Assembly: GCA_003140095.1 (NCBI GenBank)
Contig: PLIU01000272.1
Span: 1-34,793, forward strand
Origin: Verrucomicrobiales bacterium
GTDB taxonomy: Bacteria; Verrucomicrobiota; Verrucomicrobiia; Limisphaerales; Palsa-1400
Direction of reading: 5' to 3'
Length of the DNA: 34,793 bases
Shown here: one piece after another, positions 25,501 to 33,416 of the stretch
Numbering within the stretch: the stretch's first letter is position 1
Layout: the number at the start of each line of letters is the position of its first letter
Program-made: the position numbers and the translations under genes
The notes under the pieces: generated by a model
Told to the model about the DNA's origin: nothing
The model's database searches: none
What the model saw: only the letters and a program-made list of their open reading frames with translations

Positions 25501-25567
25501 GATCTGGGATTTGATCGCCTACATGGAATCGTCCGGCAAAAGGACTTACACGGCGTTCCAGAAGTAG
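22553..25567 (+). CDS. PVC-type secreted dehydrogenase-like propeller/HEAT protein with c-type haem domain
   Basis: 1004 residues. A signal peptide ends at ARG-Q. Residues about 27-190 form a jelly-roll/galactose-binding-like module (WIWSS, YFRKTF, GDDRAEFFINGKRV) like N-domains of rhamnosidases. About 195-555 is a beta-propeller of the membrane-bound dehydrogenase type (GFTVQLLHSA, NTYDIAFGPEGELFGFDSDMEW). About 575-830 is helical, HEAT-like. The C-terminus carries a haem site CIQCH (872-876) with a candidate Met ligand near residue 971 (ISPMPEGLVNSF). This architecture is a hallmark of Planctomycetes and Verrucomicrobia, where it is very abundant and poorly characterised. It probably oxidises a sugar in the periplasm; its operon partners suggest rhamnose-containing substrates. 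Confidence 0.88.
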   Translation: MRYIQCRRWQGLIGLTLLLAAAARGQTPQWIWSSPNNKSTQEEVRYFRKTFTVRQGLLQAILTATGDDRAEFFINGKRVASVKEWKSPAYKDVNKEIVVGENVIAGRCVNEESYAGLIARLDMTPTSGSKGASRAGSIQTVVSDSTWLWFDREVPNWNRVGFDADAWKPAVNIAKLGDEPWGQVFATREATSAESIRVEPGFTVQLLHSATATEGSWISMTIDDKGRLIISPQDHGPLLRMSLAHGRLSQIERLDAPVGEAMGLLYADDCLFLDGQGPKGWGIYRLRALGDGFAAPELLRPMSTGGEHGSHAIVLGPDHKLYIVSGNFTKVPSDALPSSPHRNFADDQLLPWADDGNGFGAGLHAPGGFVMRMDEDGRNCELFAAGTRNTYDIAFGPEGELFGFDSDMEWDWGTAWYRPTRVNHWVAGGDYGFREGSGKFPEYYEDTLPATLNIGLGSPTGVIFGTKGKFPKTYRDAFFMEDWTYGRLFAVHLIPEGATYDATVETILHGKPLDLTALEFGHDGALYFTTGGRGTESGLYRLTYTGPRLKEPRLTPDEKAAAEQARAASRLRHDLERLYGKRDPRIVDEVWSSLGSEDRWIRYAARLALESQDTAWWKDRALGEPDTETGLTALLALARLGGKETQRDLLLALKKFPMAGLSQEQELLKLRVLEVSFSRQGRPDADLAQLAIAKLDPLYPAASEELNRELCQILLYLQAPDAVAKTVALLDKAPTQEEQTYYVMRLRNITNGWTMDLRKDYLGWFDKNRDHIAHPPDIVQYFKDAERDYSDGASFPRFLENFRKEDVGTLSDDEREELAAFLPKEDKAAAAAGPDRKFVKDWRMTDLLPDLAKAKTGRSFKQGQAVFAQAQCIQCHRFGKSGGSVGPELAAVSSRLTARDILESILEPSKVVSEQYQNIVLTIKDGDVVAGRLIEANDQSLVLMTDPIHPNKVEFRTADVLSRRPSKISPMPEGLVNSFTEDEIWDLIAYMESSGKRTYTAFQK

Positions 25568-25669
25568 GGGAGCGCGCCGGCCCGCGCCGCAGCTTTCAGG
25601 GTGTCGCCGGGCGCAAAGAAACCTCGGACGAAGATCGTTACGAGCGAGATGCTTGCCCTCCTCGCTGCC

Positions 25670-26665
25670 CTACAGTTTCTTGGAGAGGTAATCCTCCAGC
25701 TTCACCGCGTCCGCGGCAAATGTGCGGATGCCCTCGGCCAGCTTTTCGGTGGCCATGGCGTCTTCGTTGAGCATCCAGCGGAAGGTCTTTTCATCGACGG
25801 CCACGCGGGCCAGCTTCGGGTTGCGGCAGGTTTCCGGGGAAAGTTTAAGCGGCACCGGGTCGGTGCTTTTCATCATTTCTCCGAGCAACTCCGGGCTGAT
25901 GGTCAGCAAGTCGCAGCCGGCCAGTTCCAAGGCCTCGCCTTTGCTGCGGAAGCTGGCGCCCATGACTTCGGTCGGATAGCCGAAGGTCTTGTAGTAGGTG
26001 TAAATCTCGCGCACGGATTGCACGCCGGGATCCTCGGCGGGGGCGTAATCCCGTTTGTTGGCTTTCTTGTACCAATCAAGAATACGGCCCACGAATGGCG
26101 AAATCAATTTCGCGCCGGCTTCGGCCGCGCCGATGGCCTGGGCCATGGAAAAGAGCAGGGTCATGTTGCAGTTGATCCCCTCTTTTTGCAGGACGCGGGC
26201 CGCCTGGATGCCCTCCCAGGAAGTGGCGAGTTTGATCAAGACCCGTTCGCGCGGGATGCCGGCCTTGGCATAGCGCTCGATGAACCAGCGTCCCTCGGAT
26301 ACCAGCGCCTCCGTGTCGAACGCGACCTTGGCGCTGGTCTCCGTCGAGACGCGGCCGGGCACGATTTTCAAAATTTCGATGCCGAACAAGACCAGCAGAT
26401 CGCGCATGATATCGTCCAGCGAGAGGGACTTGGTCTTGCATTCGCGGACAGCTTGTTCGACCAGCGATTGGTATTCGGGTTTCTGCGCCGCTTTGAGGAT
26501 GAGCGTTGGATTGGTGGTGGCGTCCTGGGGCGCATAGGCCTTGAGTTGGGCGAAATCGCCGGTATCGGCGACGACACGGGTGAATTTTTTCAATTGTTCG
26601 AGCTGGTTCAACCCGGCGGGCGAAGAAACAGCCTGACTTTTTTCGGCGGTGGCGATGGCACTCAT
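25670..26665 (-). CDS. tal: Transaldolase
   Basis: 331 residues from the ATG at 26665, slightly longer than E. coli TalB (317) because of an N-terminal Ala/Ser-rich tail. An in-frame start 30 bases upstream is less likely. Key residues are the ATTNPTLI strand with Asp48 just before it, and the Schiff-base lysine Lys145 in [11 protein letters not shown]. Other conserved parts are [18 protein letters not shown] and [11 protein letters not shown]. The enzyme transfers dihydroxyacetone units in the non-oxidative pentose phosphate pathway. It converges with the propeller/haem gene (about 100 bp between stops) and diverges from the unknown gene at 26861. Confidence 0.97.
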   Translation of the reverse strand: MSAIATAEKSQAVSSPAGLNQLEQLKKFTRVVADTGDFAQLKAYAPQDATTNPTLILKAAQKPEYQSLVEQAVRECKTKSLSLDDIMRDLLVLFGIEILKIVPGRVSTETSAKVAFDTEALVSEGRWFIERYAKAGIPRERVLIKLATSWEGIQAARVLQKEGINCNMTLLFSMAQAIGAAEAGAKLISPFVGRILDWYKKANKRDYAPAEDPGVQSVREIYTYYKTFGYPTEVMGASFRSKGEALELAGCDLLTISPELLGEMMKSTDPVPLKLSPETCRNPKLARVAVDEKTFRWMLNEDAMATEKLAEGIRTFAADAVKLEDYLSKKL

Positions 26666-26860
26666 GGAGATTAATATAATCCTCTTTTGTTCCAACTCCA
26701 GAAAAAAAATTCGACGCTGCCGCTATTCGGTGGGAATGCGGATGAAAGGAATAATAAAATATTTTGCGCGCCGATAAGGTTTTCTGCCAACGACAACTCA
26801 TGGTTCTGCAAAAAGCTTGTGGTACAATGAGAAACAAGCGATACTTTGTTTGAGCATGAT

Positions 26861-27643
26861 ATGCCCGGCGAACTGACAGAATTGGAGTTTTCACTCGAAG
26901 ATGTAATCGGTGGCCGTCCGTTGACGCTGTTCACGGTGGACCTGCCGACATTGCGCGGGTTTCTCGAAGAAGTGGAGAGGCTCGTCAAGGGTGATGTCCC
27001 AGGCGCGAGCCTCGGTGATTCCCGCCTTCGTCTTGAAGACGGCTCGGTCAAGCTGGTTGCTTTGGTGGCCCACCTTCTCGCGGCCGACGTGCAAAGCGAT
27101 CTGGCGAAGCTCAATGAGAAGGGAGATTTGGACGCCATCCAGCCGCGACGAGCCGAGGTGATTGAGCAATGGCAAGCACGGGCCCGGCGTTTTCCCAGTC
27201 GCGCCTATTCCATTCAAACCAGTTCGACGAACGGCGCAGTCCGAATTGCGAACACGAGCCAGTTTCAACATGGCAGTGAAAACGCGTGGGTGAGTGTGGA
27301 AAAATATTTGGCCGGCAAAGTGGTGAACGCCGGAGGCAAGCAAGACCCCAACGTGCATTTGGTTCTGACGGATTCTGGCGAGACCATCCGGATAAGCGCG
27401 ACGGAGCAGCAATTGAGCGCGGAGAAGGCAAACCAGCTTTACAAGGATGTGACACTGCGAGTGCAGGCAGAGCAGCACATTCGGACCAAGGCGCTACGCG
27501 ATGTCCGCTTGATTCAGTTCGTGCCCCAGGCAACCGAGGCGGACGAGCGGACGCTGGCCAATCTCTGGCAAAAAGGCCGCGAAGCGTGGCGCGATGTGAC
27601 GTCGGCGGCGGATTGGGTTGAATCGCTCCGAGGGAACAAGTGA
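26861..27643 (+). CDS. Protein of unknown function, partner of PIN-domain protein
   Basis: 260 residues from the ATG at 26861 (an upstream in-frame start at 26846 is possible). I do not recognise the family. The N-terminus is acidic (ELTELEFSLEDVIGG), followed by VDLPTLRGFLEEVERLVKGD and RLEDGSVKLVALVAHLL, which read as alpha/beta domain segments. The middle has AWVSVEKYLAGKVVNAGGKQDPNVHLVL and the C-terminus is charged, with LRDVRLIQFVP. No signal peptide or membrane segment. The stop is four bases before the PIN gene start, so the two form a co-translated pair. A TACAAT at 26823 may be a -10 element. It could act as antitoxin, sensor or scaffold for the PIN protein. Confidence 0.7.
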   Translation: MPGELTELEFSLEDVIGGRPLTLFTVDLPTLRGFLEEVERLVKGDVPGASLGDSRLRLEDGSVKLVALVAHLLAADVQSDLAKLNEKGDLDAIQPRRAEVIEQWQARARRFPSRAYSIQTSSTNGAVRIANTSQFQHGSENAWVSVEKYLAGKVVNAGGKQDPNVHLVLTDSGETIRISATEQQLSAEKANQLYKDVTLRVQAEQHIRTKALRDVRLIQFVPQATEADERTLANLWQKGREAWRDVTSAADWVESLRGNK

Positions 27644-27647
27644 GGCC

Positions 27648-28154
27648 ATGATCCAAGTCTCGCTCGACACCAGTTTCTTGATCACGTTTGCCGATCCGGG
27701 ACGAGTGAATCACCCGGTAGCGGTGGACTACTTCCGGCACTGCCTCGGTCAACACATCCCAATGTGGGTCTCCGCCGTTGCCGCCGGTGAATTTGAAGTG
27801 GGGCAACCTGTCAGCGATTTGCCGCTACAGAATTTTCGCATTCAGCCCTACAACCTTCCGCATGCCATTCGCTCCGCCTCATTTTTCCGGGCTCTTCGCG
27901 CGGAGAATGCTCCGTCCGGGGAAGATCGCCGCCCAGTCATCATCAACGATCTGAAGATTCTGGCGCAGGCCGAAGAAGAAGGAATTCCTGTCGTTCTGAC
28001 TGAAGACCGCAACACGCTCTCGCGGATGGCGGAACGATTGCGCCAGTACGGGCAGGCCAAGCTCCGCGTCCTATTGCTGACCGAAGGGTTTACTCCGGGC
28101 CGCTTGGAGACTCCGGCTCAAGATGAACTCCGACTGCCGCCTTCTTCCACGTAG
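27648..28154 (+). CDS. PIN-domain protein (putative ribonuclease)
   Basis: 168 residues. The PIN acidic residues are visible: Asp7 in VSLDTSFLI, Glu48 in VAAGEFEVG, Asp101 in VIINDLKILAQA and Asp120 in VVLTEDRNTL, which is the order expected for a Mg-dependent RNase of the VapC/FitB type. The protein is longer than a typical VapC (about 130 residues), with a C-terminal Pro-rich tail. The upstream partner is not a recognisable VapB-type antitoxin. This may be a toxin-antitoxin-like or defence module; a role as an RNA-processing enzyme is the alternative. Confidence 0.8.
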   Translation: MIQVSLDTSFLITFADPGRVNHPVAVDYFRHCLGQHIPMWVSAVAAGEFEVGQPVSDLPLQNFRIQPYNLPHAIRSASFFRALRAENAPSGEDRRPVIINDLKILAQAEEEGIPVVLTEDRNTLSRMAERLRQYGQAKLRVLLLTEGFTPGRLETPAQDELRLPPSST

Positions 28155-28181
28155 ATCACCTATGACCTCGAGCGGTGGATT

Positions 28182-29762
28182 TCAATCGTGCTCGCGGTCG
28201 AAGAGCATCATTTCCGTGAAAACCCTTTTTGAAAAACCGGATCTCGACCAGGAATGGGTGCGCGCGTTGTAATTCCATCCGCGGCGCTCCAGTTGTTGGG
28301 CAAACTCTTGACGATCAAGATTCAAACAACTCAAGGCGCGGCGATGCCACAATTCAATGACCACTCGGTTGAACAGAGCTTCGCTGGTAAAACCGGCCGC
28401 TTCATTGTCCAGGCAAGCGTCGAACACTTCCGAGAGAGTGACGGCTGAACCTGTCTGCGCGGCGTTTTTGTCCGGCTTCCTGGTCTTGGGAACTTTGGCC
28501 GGCTTGTAAAACGTGAGAATCATTTCTCCCGCCAGCACGCTGGCGGAATTTTTCTTTTTGTGCATGGACCAAATCACATCGCCGGTTTGCGTGATGGCGG
28601 CTTTAAGTTCTCCGCCGCAGTCATGGGCCGTTTCAAGAATGGTGGCAAAGTAACTCGAGTCCCAGTGCTGAAACACAATGGAAAACCATCGGTCTGGTTT
28701 CAAAAGGCGGAAAGAGGCTTTAATGCCGCGGGCCAGGCTTTGTTTGTAATGCTCCTCGGAGTGGCCGCGCTCGCCTCCGACGATTGTCTCCTGTTCGCGC
28801 GTTTCCTCCGCGATGGGAAAACCAAGCCAGTGATTCCACAAGATGGAAAGGTCGAGGTAGCTGATGAAGGCGCCGTACGGGGGATCGGTAAAGATGTAAT
28901 CGACGCTGCCGGGTTTGATAACGTTGTCCAGCGTCGCCGCGTCGTGGGCCAAGACGCGGAAATTCTTGGCGCTGTCGAGCTTGAGCGAGCCGCCGGAGGG
29001 ATTGGCCCGATAATCGCGCAGCCGCAAAACTTCCTCTTTCGCCGCCAGCACGTTGAGGAAGCGGCCCTGAAAAGTTTCCCAAATCGGAAGCTCAACGGAG
29101 TGGGCGGCCAGTTTGTAGCGATAGATGCTGAAGATGCTCGAACCGCCCCGGCTTTCCGCGCGGCCTTTGGCGGAAAGAAAGGTCCTATTGAGTTTGGCCA
29201 TGGCGGCGGACCAAGCCAAAAGCAACAAGTCTCGGATAACCCCTGTTTCGCGCTCGATGGTTTGTTTAAGCAAGGCGACTCCGGCCAATTGGCGCGGGGT
29301 GAACATGTCGTAAAAAAAATCCGCGTCCGAATTGCGGGGCAGCCGAATGTTTTCCGGCAGGGGAAGTTTTTTCAGCCATAGTTTGGCCACGGCCTCGTCT
29401 TTTTCGATGGCGCGAATGTCCCTGGAGCAAGTCTGTTCCACGCGCTCAAAAGCCTGGCGCAGCGAGGTAGTGGAAGGCAGGGTCGTATCGGCGATATTGC
29501 GCGCGATGAAATTGGCGAATGGATTGAGGTCATTTTGAATGGCGGAGCGCCCCAGCAAGAAAGCTTCGATGGCCGTCACGCCCGTGCCGCCGAACGGATC
29601 GAGCACCACGTCGCCTTCTTGGGAATAGCGTTCAATGTAGGCGCGCACGACATTGGCCGGACGCCGCGTGAAATAAGGATGCACGCCGTAATGCCGCGCT
29701 TCTTCCTGGCGGGCGGCGGGAATGGCTTCCAAAACGGGTGCGATGCAGGCGCGAGAATTCAT
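28182..29762 (-). CDS. DNA methyltransferase of a type II restriction-modification system
   Basis: 526 residues. The SAM-binding motif VLDPFGGTGVT (55-61 core) comes first and the catalytic motif TDPPYG (293-297) later, with about 230 residues of presumed target-recognition and helical sequence between. The motif order FGG...DPPY fits amino-methyltransferases (N6-adenine or N4-cytosine). YFTRRPANVVRAYIERY near the start is the segment commonly found before motif I in this class. The C-terminal 130 residues are Lys-rich, then helical. The start overlaps the endonuclease gene stop by 4 bp, so they are translationally coupled. The recognition sequence cannot be predicted. Confidence 0.9.
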   Translation of the reverse strand: MNSRACIAPVLEAIPAARQEEARHYGVHPYFTRRPANVVRAYIERYSQEGDVVLDPFGGTGVTAIEAFLLGRSAIQNDLNPFANFIARNIADTTLPSTTSLRQAFERVEQTCSRDIRAIEKDEAVAKLWLKKLPLPENIRLPRNSDADFFYDMFTPRQLAGVALLKQTIERETGVIRDLLLLAWSAAMAKLNRTFLSAKGRAESRGGSSIFSIYRYKLAAHSVELPIWETFQGRFLNVLAAKEEVLRLRDYRANPSGGSLKLDSAKNFRVLAHDAATLDNVIKPGSVDYIFTDPPYGAFISYLDLSILWNHWLGFPIAEETREQETIVGGERGHSEEHYKQSLARGIKASFRLLKPDRWFSIVFQHWDSSYFATILETAHDCGGELKAAITQTGDVIWSMHKKKNSASVLAGEMILTFYKPAKVPKTRKPDKNAAQTGSAVTLSEVFDACLDNEAAGFTSEALFNRVVIELWHRRALSCLNLDRQEFAQQLERRGWNYNARTHSWSRSGFSKRVFTEMMLFDREHD

Positions 29763-30628
29763 GCGGACAAAAACCTTGCCAGTGATCGAACCTCAACAAA
29801 GTCAACATGTTCTTGCGGGTGACGCGTGTCATAATCCAGGCAGAGAACCACGGCACGCGGCAGCGTCGGATAATTTTTGATCTGATATTTGAATCCGCTC
29901 GCTCGTTTCTTAATTTCGACCGCGCATGAATACTCAGGATAGTCGGCAAAGCAAAATGAACTTGCCGGGCAATCGAATCCTCTAAGAACATAAGGGCCAA
30001 GCCTTAATCCCAAACGGCCAAACGCCCCGGCCAGCCGCAATAAATCCGCTTCACTCACCAGTTTTGCCTTTGGCTGAGCATAGTCATGAACAAACCGTTT
30101 GAACTGCGACACAGTCCAAGAAAAGGCCTCGGGATTCGCCTGTCGTTCCTGATCAATTTGCCTTTTCCACAGTTCGCTTTGGAAATGGGCGTGAAAAGAA
30201 AGCGACTGCTGTGTTGATGGCAGGATTGTGGAGAGGCCTTTGGAGGAGCCTTTTTTCCGCCAATGCACTTCAATTGGAACAAGAATGAATCTGCTTTTCT
30301 TGTCGAATGTGATTTGGATCTCTATGCGTTCAAATTCGCGGTGCGCATCCAACGCGAACCAGCGACGTATCGCCTCGCCAATAGACTCTTTGGATTCTCC
30401 CTTCTGAATCCGAAAATGTTGCGCGTTGGCCTTGACGATTCTTCCTTCGACAATTTTGTGATCGGGATCGACGGCGTTGAAAGCAGTTTCAACAGGACCG
30501 TATGGAGTTTGAAGAATGACTTGGCATTTTTTGTGCCGCTGGATGTGCTCAAGAATATGCTCCGGGGCCTTTTGCAGCCAATATTGCGGTCCGCCGGACT
30601 TCCCGACCTTTGCCTGTTGCAGATGCAT
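29759..30628 (-). CDS. Putative type II restriction endonuclease (PD-(D/E)xK-like)
   Basis: 289 residues with no family I can name. The C-terminal third contains FADYPEYSCAVEIKKR, where Asp229 and Glu238-x-Lys240 fit the PD-(D/E)xK nuclease pattern, followed by a basic/aromatic strand (FKYQIKNYP). The N-terminal half is basic and begins with PQYWLQKAPEHILEHIQRH, followed by short strands. Coupling to the methyltransferase by a 4-bp overlap is the strongest reason to call it the cognate restriction enzyme. The base composition looks lower in GC than the core genes, consistent with recent acquisition. It starts eight bases after the truncated type IIG gene. Confidence 0.7.
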   Translation of the reverse strand: MHLQQAKVGKSGGPQYWLQKAPEHILEHIQRHKKCQVILQTPYGPVETAFNAVDPDHKIVEGRIVKANAQHFRIQKGESKESIGEAIRRWFALDAHREFERIEIQITFDKKSRFILVPIEVHWRKKGSSKGLSTILPSTQQSLSFHAHFQSELWKRQIDQERQANPEAFSWTVSQFKRFVHDYAQPKAKLVSEADLLRLAGAFGRLGLRLGPYVLRGFDCPASSFCFADYPEYSCAVEIKKRASGFKYQIKNYPTLPRAVVLCLDYDTRHPQEHVDFVEVRSLARFLSA

Positions 30629-30635
30629 GATCTAT

Positions 30636-32324
30636 TCAATAATGGCGCTGAAAAACCAAGCGCTGCAAGCTCGCCCTGCTGTTGAAACGAGTGCCACATC
30701 CCGCGTGGCCTGAATCGGCCTTGCCCAGAATTGCTTTGATGTCCGGGAAGGCTCGCGTCGTTCCTGTCAGCTTGCGGAAATCAATTTCCTTGCCGCACAT
30801 AGCAATCAGCTCACGAGATAAACGCAAAGTCATCACGTTCCGCGCAATAGAATCGCTGATTTGGCAACAAAGATGCCGCTCCGCGACGACGGCTGCCAGT
30901 TTGCGGTTGTTGTCAAAATTCTGGCGGCGGCGGAAGACGATGGCGGCTTCGACGTTGGGCGGCATTTCGGCGAGGTACATTTCGCCGTTTTCGGGCTTGA
31001 GGATTTTTTGCACCCACGCGGAGGCCTGGTCAACGCGCTGATATTGCCGCCAAAATGAGCGGAGAACTTTGATGAGGAATCCACCCGAACCGCAGGCGGT
31101 GTCGGCCACGCGGATTTCGGCCAGTTGCGCCATGAGCTTTTCGGCGCGGGCGAAGTCGCATGTCTGGCTGCTGACGGCGTCGCAGATTTGATCGACGGTT
31201 TGGCCAGCCAGCGAGTTGACCAGGGAATCGGCCATCGGGGCGGTGATGCCGGCGGGGGTGTAGTAAATCCCCTCGTCTTTGCGGTTGGCGGCCAGGAACA
31301 TTTCGTAGCTCTTACCGAAAATATCCTCGTCGATGCGCCGGTAGTTGTAGTGGACGATGCCGCGGCTGAAAGTTTGATCCCAACTATTGACGCCGAGCAC
31401 GAAATTGAGCTTGTCGCAAAAGTGCTGGAGATTGGCCGGGTCTTTGTCAAGGCGCTCCCAGATGCGCTGGGAAAAAATCTCGGTGTCGTAGTATTCGTCG
31501 AAGAAATCCTCGAAGAATTCGAGGAACTTTGGGACGACGCGGTGGGCGCCTTTTGGCTCCCAGAGCTTGGTGAAGCGGGTGTATTCATCCTGCGTGAACC
31601 GGTATTGCACCAGGCCGTAATCCTCAATGGTGCGGGCAAAGATGAGCTTGTTGATGAGCAGGATGATGGATTCGGCGGCTTGCTCGGGCGGCGTCCATCT
31701 GACCTTGTCGAATTCGTTGAACCAGATTTTCAGGTCCGCAAAAAACTGCCGCTCCAATTCCGGTTTTTCCGCGGTGTCCTCAATGCGGCGCATGGTATCG
31801 AGGATGCTGCCGCTTTCGCGGCATCGGGCAAAAAAATCGGCGAAGGGCAGTTCGGCAAAAGGCTTGTTCTCAAAGAAAAAATCGCGGGCGCTGAAAAACC
31901 AGGCCGCGCGAAGGTCGGTGAGAATCAGATATTCGTGGTCGCGGAGATATTTTTTAACCTGGGCCGTGTGGTGCTTAGGATTTGCGTCGCGACGCCAAAG
32001 GGCATCCGGGCCGTCGCGTTGAAAGAGCGGCTTGAGTTCCAACGGCAGAGGTTCGCCCCTGGGTTCGGGCAGCATGAAATCCACCCATCCCTCGCGGCTG
32101 CCAACCTGGCGCGTGGGCTGAAAACGCAAGACGTCTTTGCAGAGGGCGGTAAACAGGTCTTCCGCCGCTGTTTCGGGTTTGACGACGTTCTTGAGGTCGA
32201 GCACATACTTTTCGATGGGGGTGTAATCGGAAATCGGACTTGCCTCTGGCGCCTGCGGCAGAAAATCGATGCGTTCGCGAGAGGTGAACTGACGCAGCGC
32301 ATCCAGGATTTCAGTGTAATTCAC
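30636..32324 (-). pseudogene. 3'-truncated type IIG restriction-modification protein
   Basis: 562 residues from a GTG at 32324. The N-terminal nuclease is recognisable: Asp82 in WVDFMLP and Glu96-x-Lys98 in LELKP. A helical region follows, then the methyltransferase start GIYYTP (353-357) and motif I ADTACGSGGF (407-416). The expected motif II region and the catalytic NPPY/F are absent and there is no target-recognition domain; intact relatives are about twice as long. The last 30 or so residues (from about FPDIKAILGKADSG) do not resemble the family, and the frame stops eight bases before the next restriction gene. It is probably a remnant cut when the adjacent system arrived, unless the nuclease half is still expressed. 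Confidence 0.8.
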
Positions 32325-32399
32325 GGACAGATTGTTTGATTTCCACGCTCCGGTTGTCCGAACGGCAGGAGCTTATCGAGGCCGTTGCGAAATGGCAAA

Positions 32400-32491
32400 C
32401 CGAATCATGATCGATGTGGGTGCGAATTCGCCCGGAAGTCAGTTTCGGACGAAGGATGCCGTCCCTCCTGAAGAAAGCACTCATGATTCGG
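32400..32491. repeat. Inverted repeat pair bracketing 70 bp
   Basis: CCGAATCATGA at 32400-32410 and its exact reverse complement TCATGATTCGG at 32481-32491 face each other. The 70 bp between holds no gene. Possibly the ends of a very small MITE-like element, or a large cruciform. Confidence 0.7.
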
Positions 32492-32779
32492 GAAGTGGCC
32501 CGCGCCACTTGACGCGCATGGGCCTTGGCACGATAGTTTGGCCATGAGACCTATCAGAGGGGAATACGGATGACGCGCCTTGGAAAGATGGCGCGGTTGC
32601 GGCGGGAGATGCGCGAGGAGCCATGCAAGGCTTGGTTCCCCGGCATCAACCTGGACGGTTTGCGGAATTTGCCCGCGATGCCGCCGCAAGTGCTGGCGAG
32701 CAGGCCGCGAAACCAAGGCCCCGCGTCGCGCTTAGACCGCGCCGGGCGAGTCTCGAAAACGAGAGTTTGCAGAGGCGCC

Positions 32780-32819
32780 AATCAAGGTGAATCAAACCAA
32801 ATCAAACCAAATCAAACCT
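32780..32819 (+). repeat. Decamer array 1 (4 units)
   Basis: Four 10-bp units, AATCAAGGTG, AATCAAACCA, AATCAAACCA and AATCAAACCT, in exact register, followed by GCGGGGTGG. A similar flank follows array 3. Confidence 0.9.
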
Positions 32820-32910
32820 GCGGGGTGGTGGGCGGTGGGTGTGGAGTGGACAGTGGACAGTGGTTAGTGGCCAGTGTCAGGTGGCGGAAGAAGCCGGCGG
32901 AAAGCAGGCC

Positions 32911-32948
32911 AGTCAAACCCAGTCAAACCCAGTCAAACCGGTTTGACT
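32911..32948 (+). repeat. Decamer array 2 (3 direct units plus one inverted half-site)
   Basis: AGTCAAACCC twice and AGTCAAACCG, then GTTTGACT. The last unit and the inverted copy make the perfect palindrome AGTCAAACCGGTTTGACT at 32931-32948, the only inverted unit seen. Confidence 0.9.
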
Positions 32949-33027
32949 CAGGTTCGAGCAGAAACAAGACCATCTTAGGCGAGTTGCTTATGTTAGTGCC
33001 ATGGCCGAAATTGCAACCGGTCGGGCT

Positions 33028-33057
33028 AATCAAAGCAAATCAAACCAAATCAAACCT
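33028..33057 (+). repeat. Decamer array 3 (3 units)
   Basis: AATCAAAGCA, AATCAAACCA and AATCAAACCT in exact 10-bp register, followed by GCGGCGTGG, nearly the flank of array 1. Arrays 1 and 3 therefore look duplicated from one another. Confidence 0.9.
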
Positions 33058-33236
33058 GCGGCGTGGGAAAAAGTGCAAATTTCAAAGGTTCACGGTTCAA
33101 AATTCAATGGTCAAAACGCCTCAATTCGCGGAGAAGGCAAAACAAGGATGGTCACTCCTTCATGGAATGTACACTTGCGCGATAGAGATTATGATTATTA
33201 TTATGAAAGAAGGAATAGGACGGCGGGTTGCGGACC

Positions 33237-33316
33237 GGTCAAACGCGGTCAAACCCAGTCAAACCCAATCAAACTCGGTCAAACAGGATCAAACCGAATC
33301 AAACCAAATCAAACCT
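33237..33316 (+). repeat. Decamer array 4 (8 units)
   Basis: Eight consecutive 10-bp units, each with TCAAAC at positions 3-8 and variable ends (GG, AG, AA or GA before it; GC, CC, TC, AG, CG, CA or CT after it). The invariant six-base core with degenerate edges looks more like a preserved motif than simple slippage. Confidence 0.9.
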
Positions 33317-33380
33317 GTGATGGGGAAGTATCTATGGCACACTGAATTGCAGGGGAGCGGAATGGGGGTTCGTCGGGTTT

Positions 33381-33412
33381 AGGATTAGGATTACGATTAT
33401 GATTATGAATGA
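33381..33412 (+). repeat. Imperfect GATTA-type hexamer repeat
   Basis: About five hexamers reading AGGATT, AGGATT, ACGATT, ATGATT, ATGAAT lie just ahead of decamer array 5. A shorter related stretch (GATTATGATTATTATTATG) lies near 33187, upstream of array 4. Confidence 0.75.
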
Positions 33413-33416
33413 CTTA

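Noticed and set aside
32570-33382. A 270-residue plus-strand open frame across the repeat region
   Set aside because: It is open because TCAAAC repeats lack stops in all frames; a 10-bp period does not preserve the reading frame between units, and no protein signature is present.
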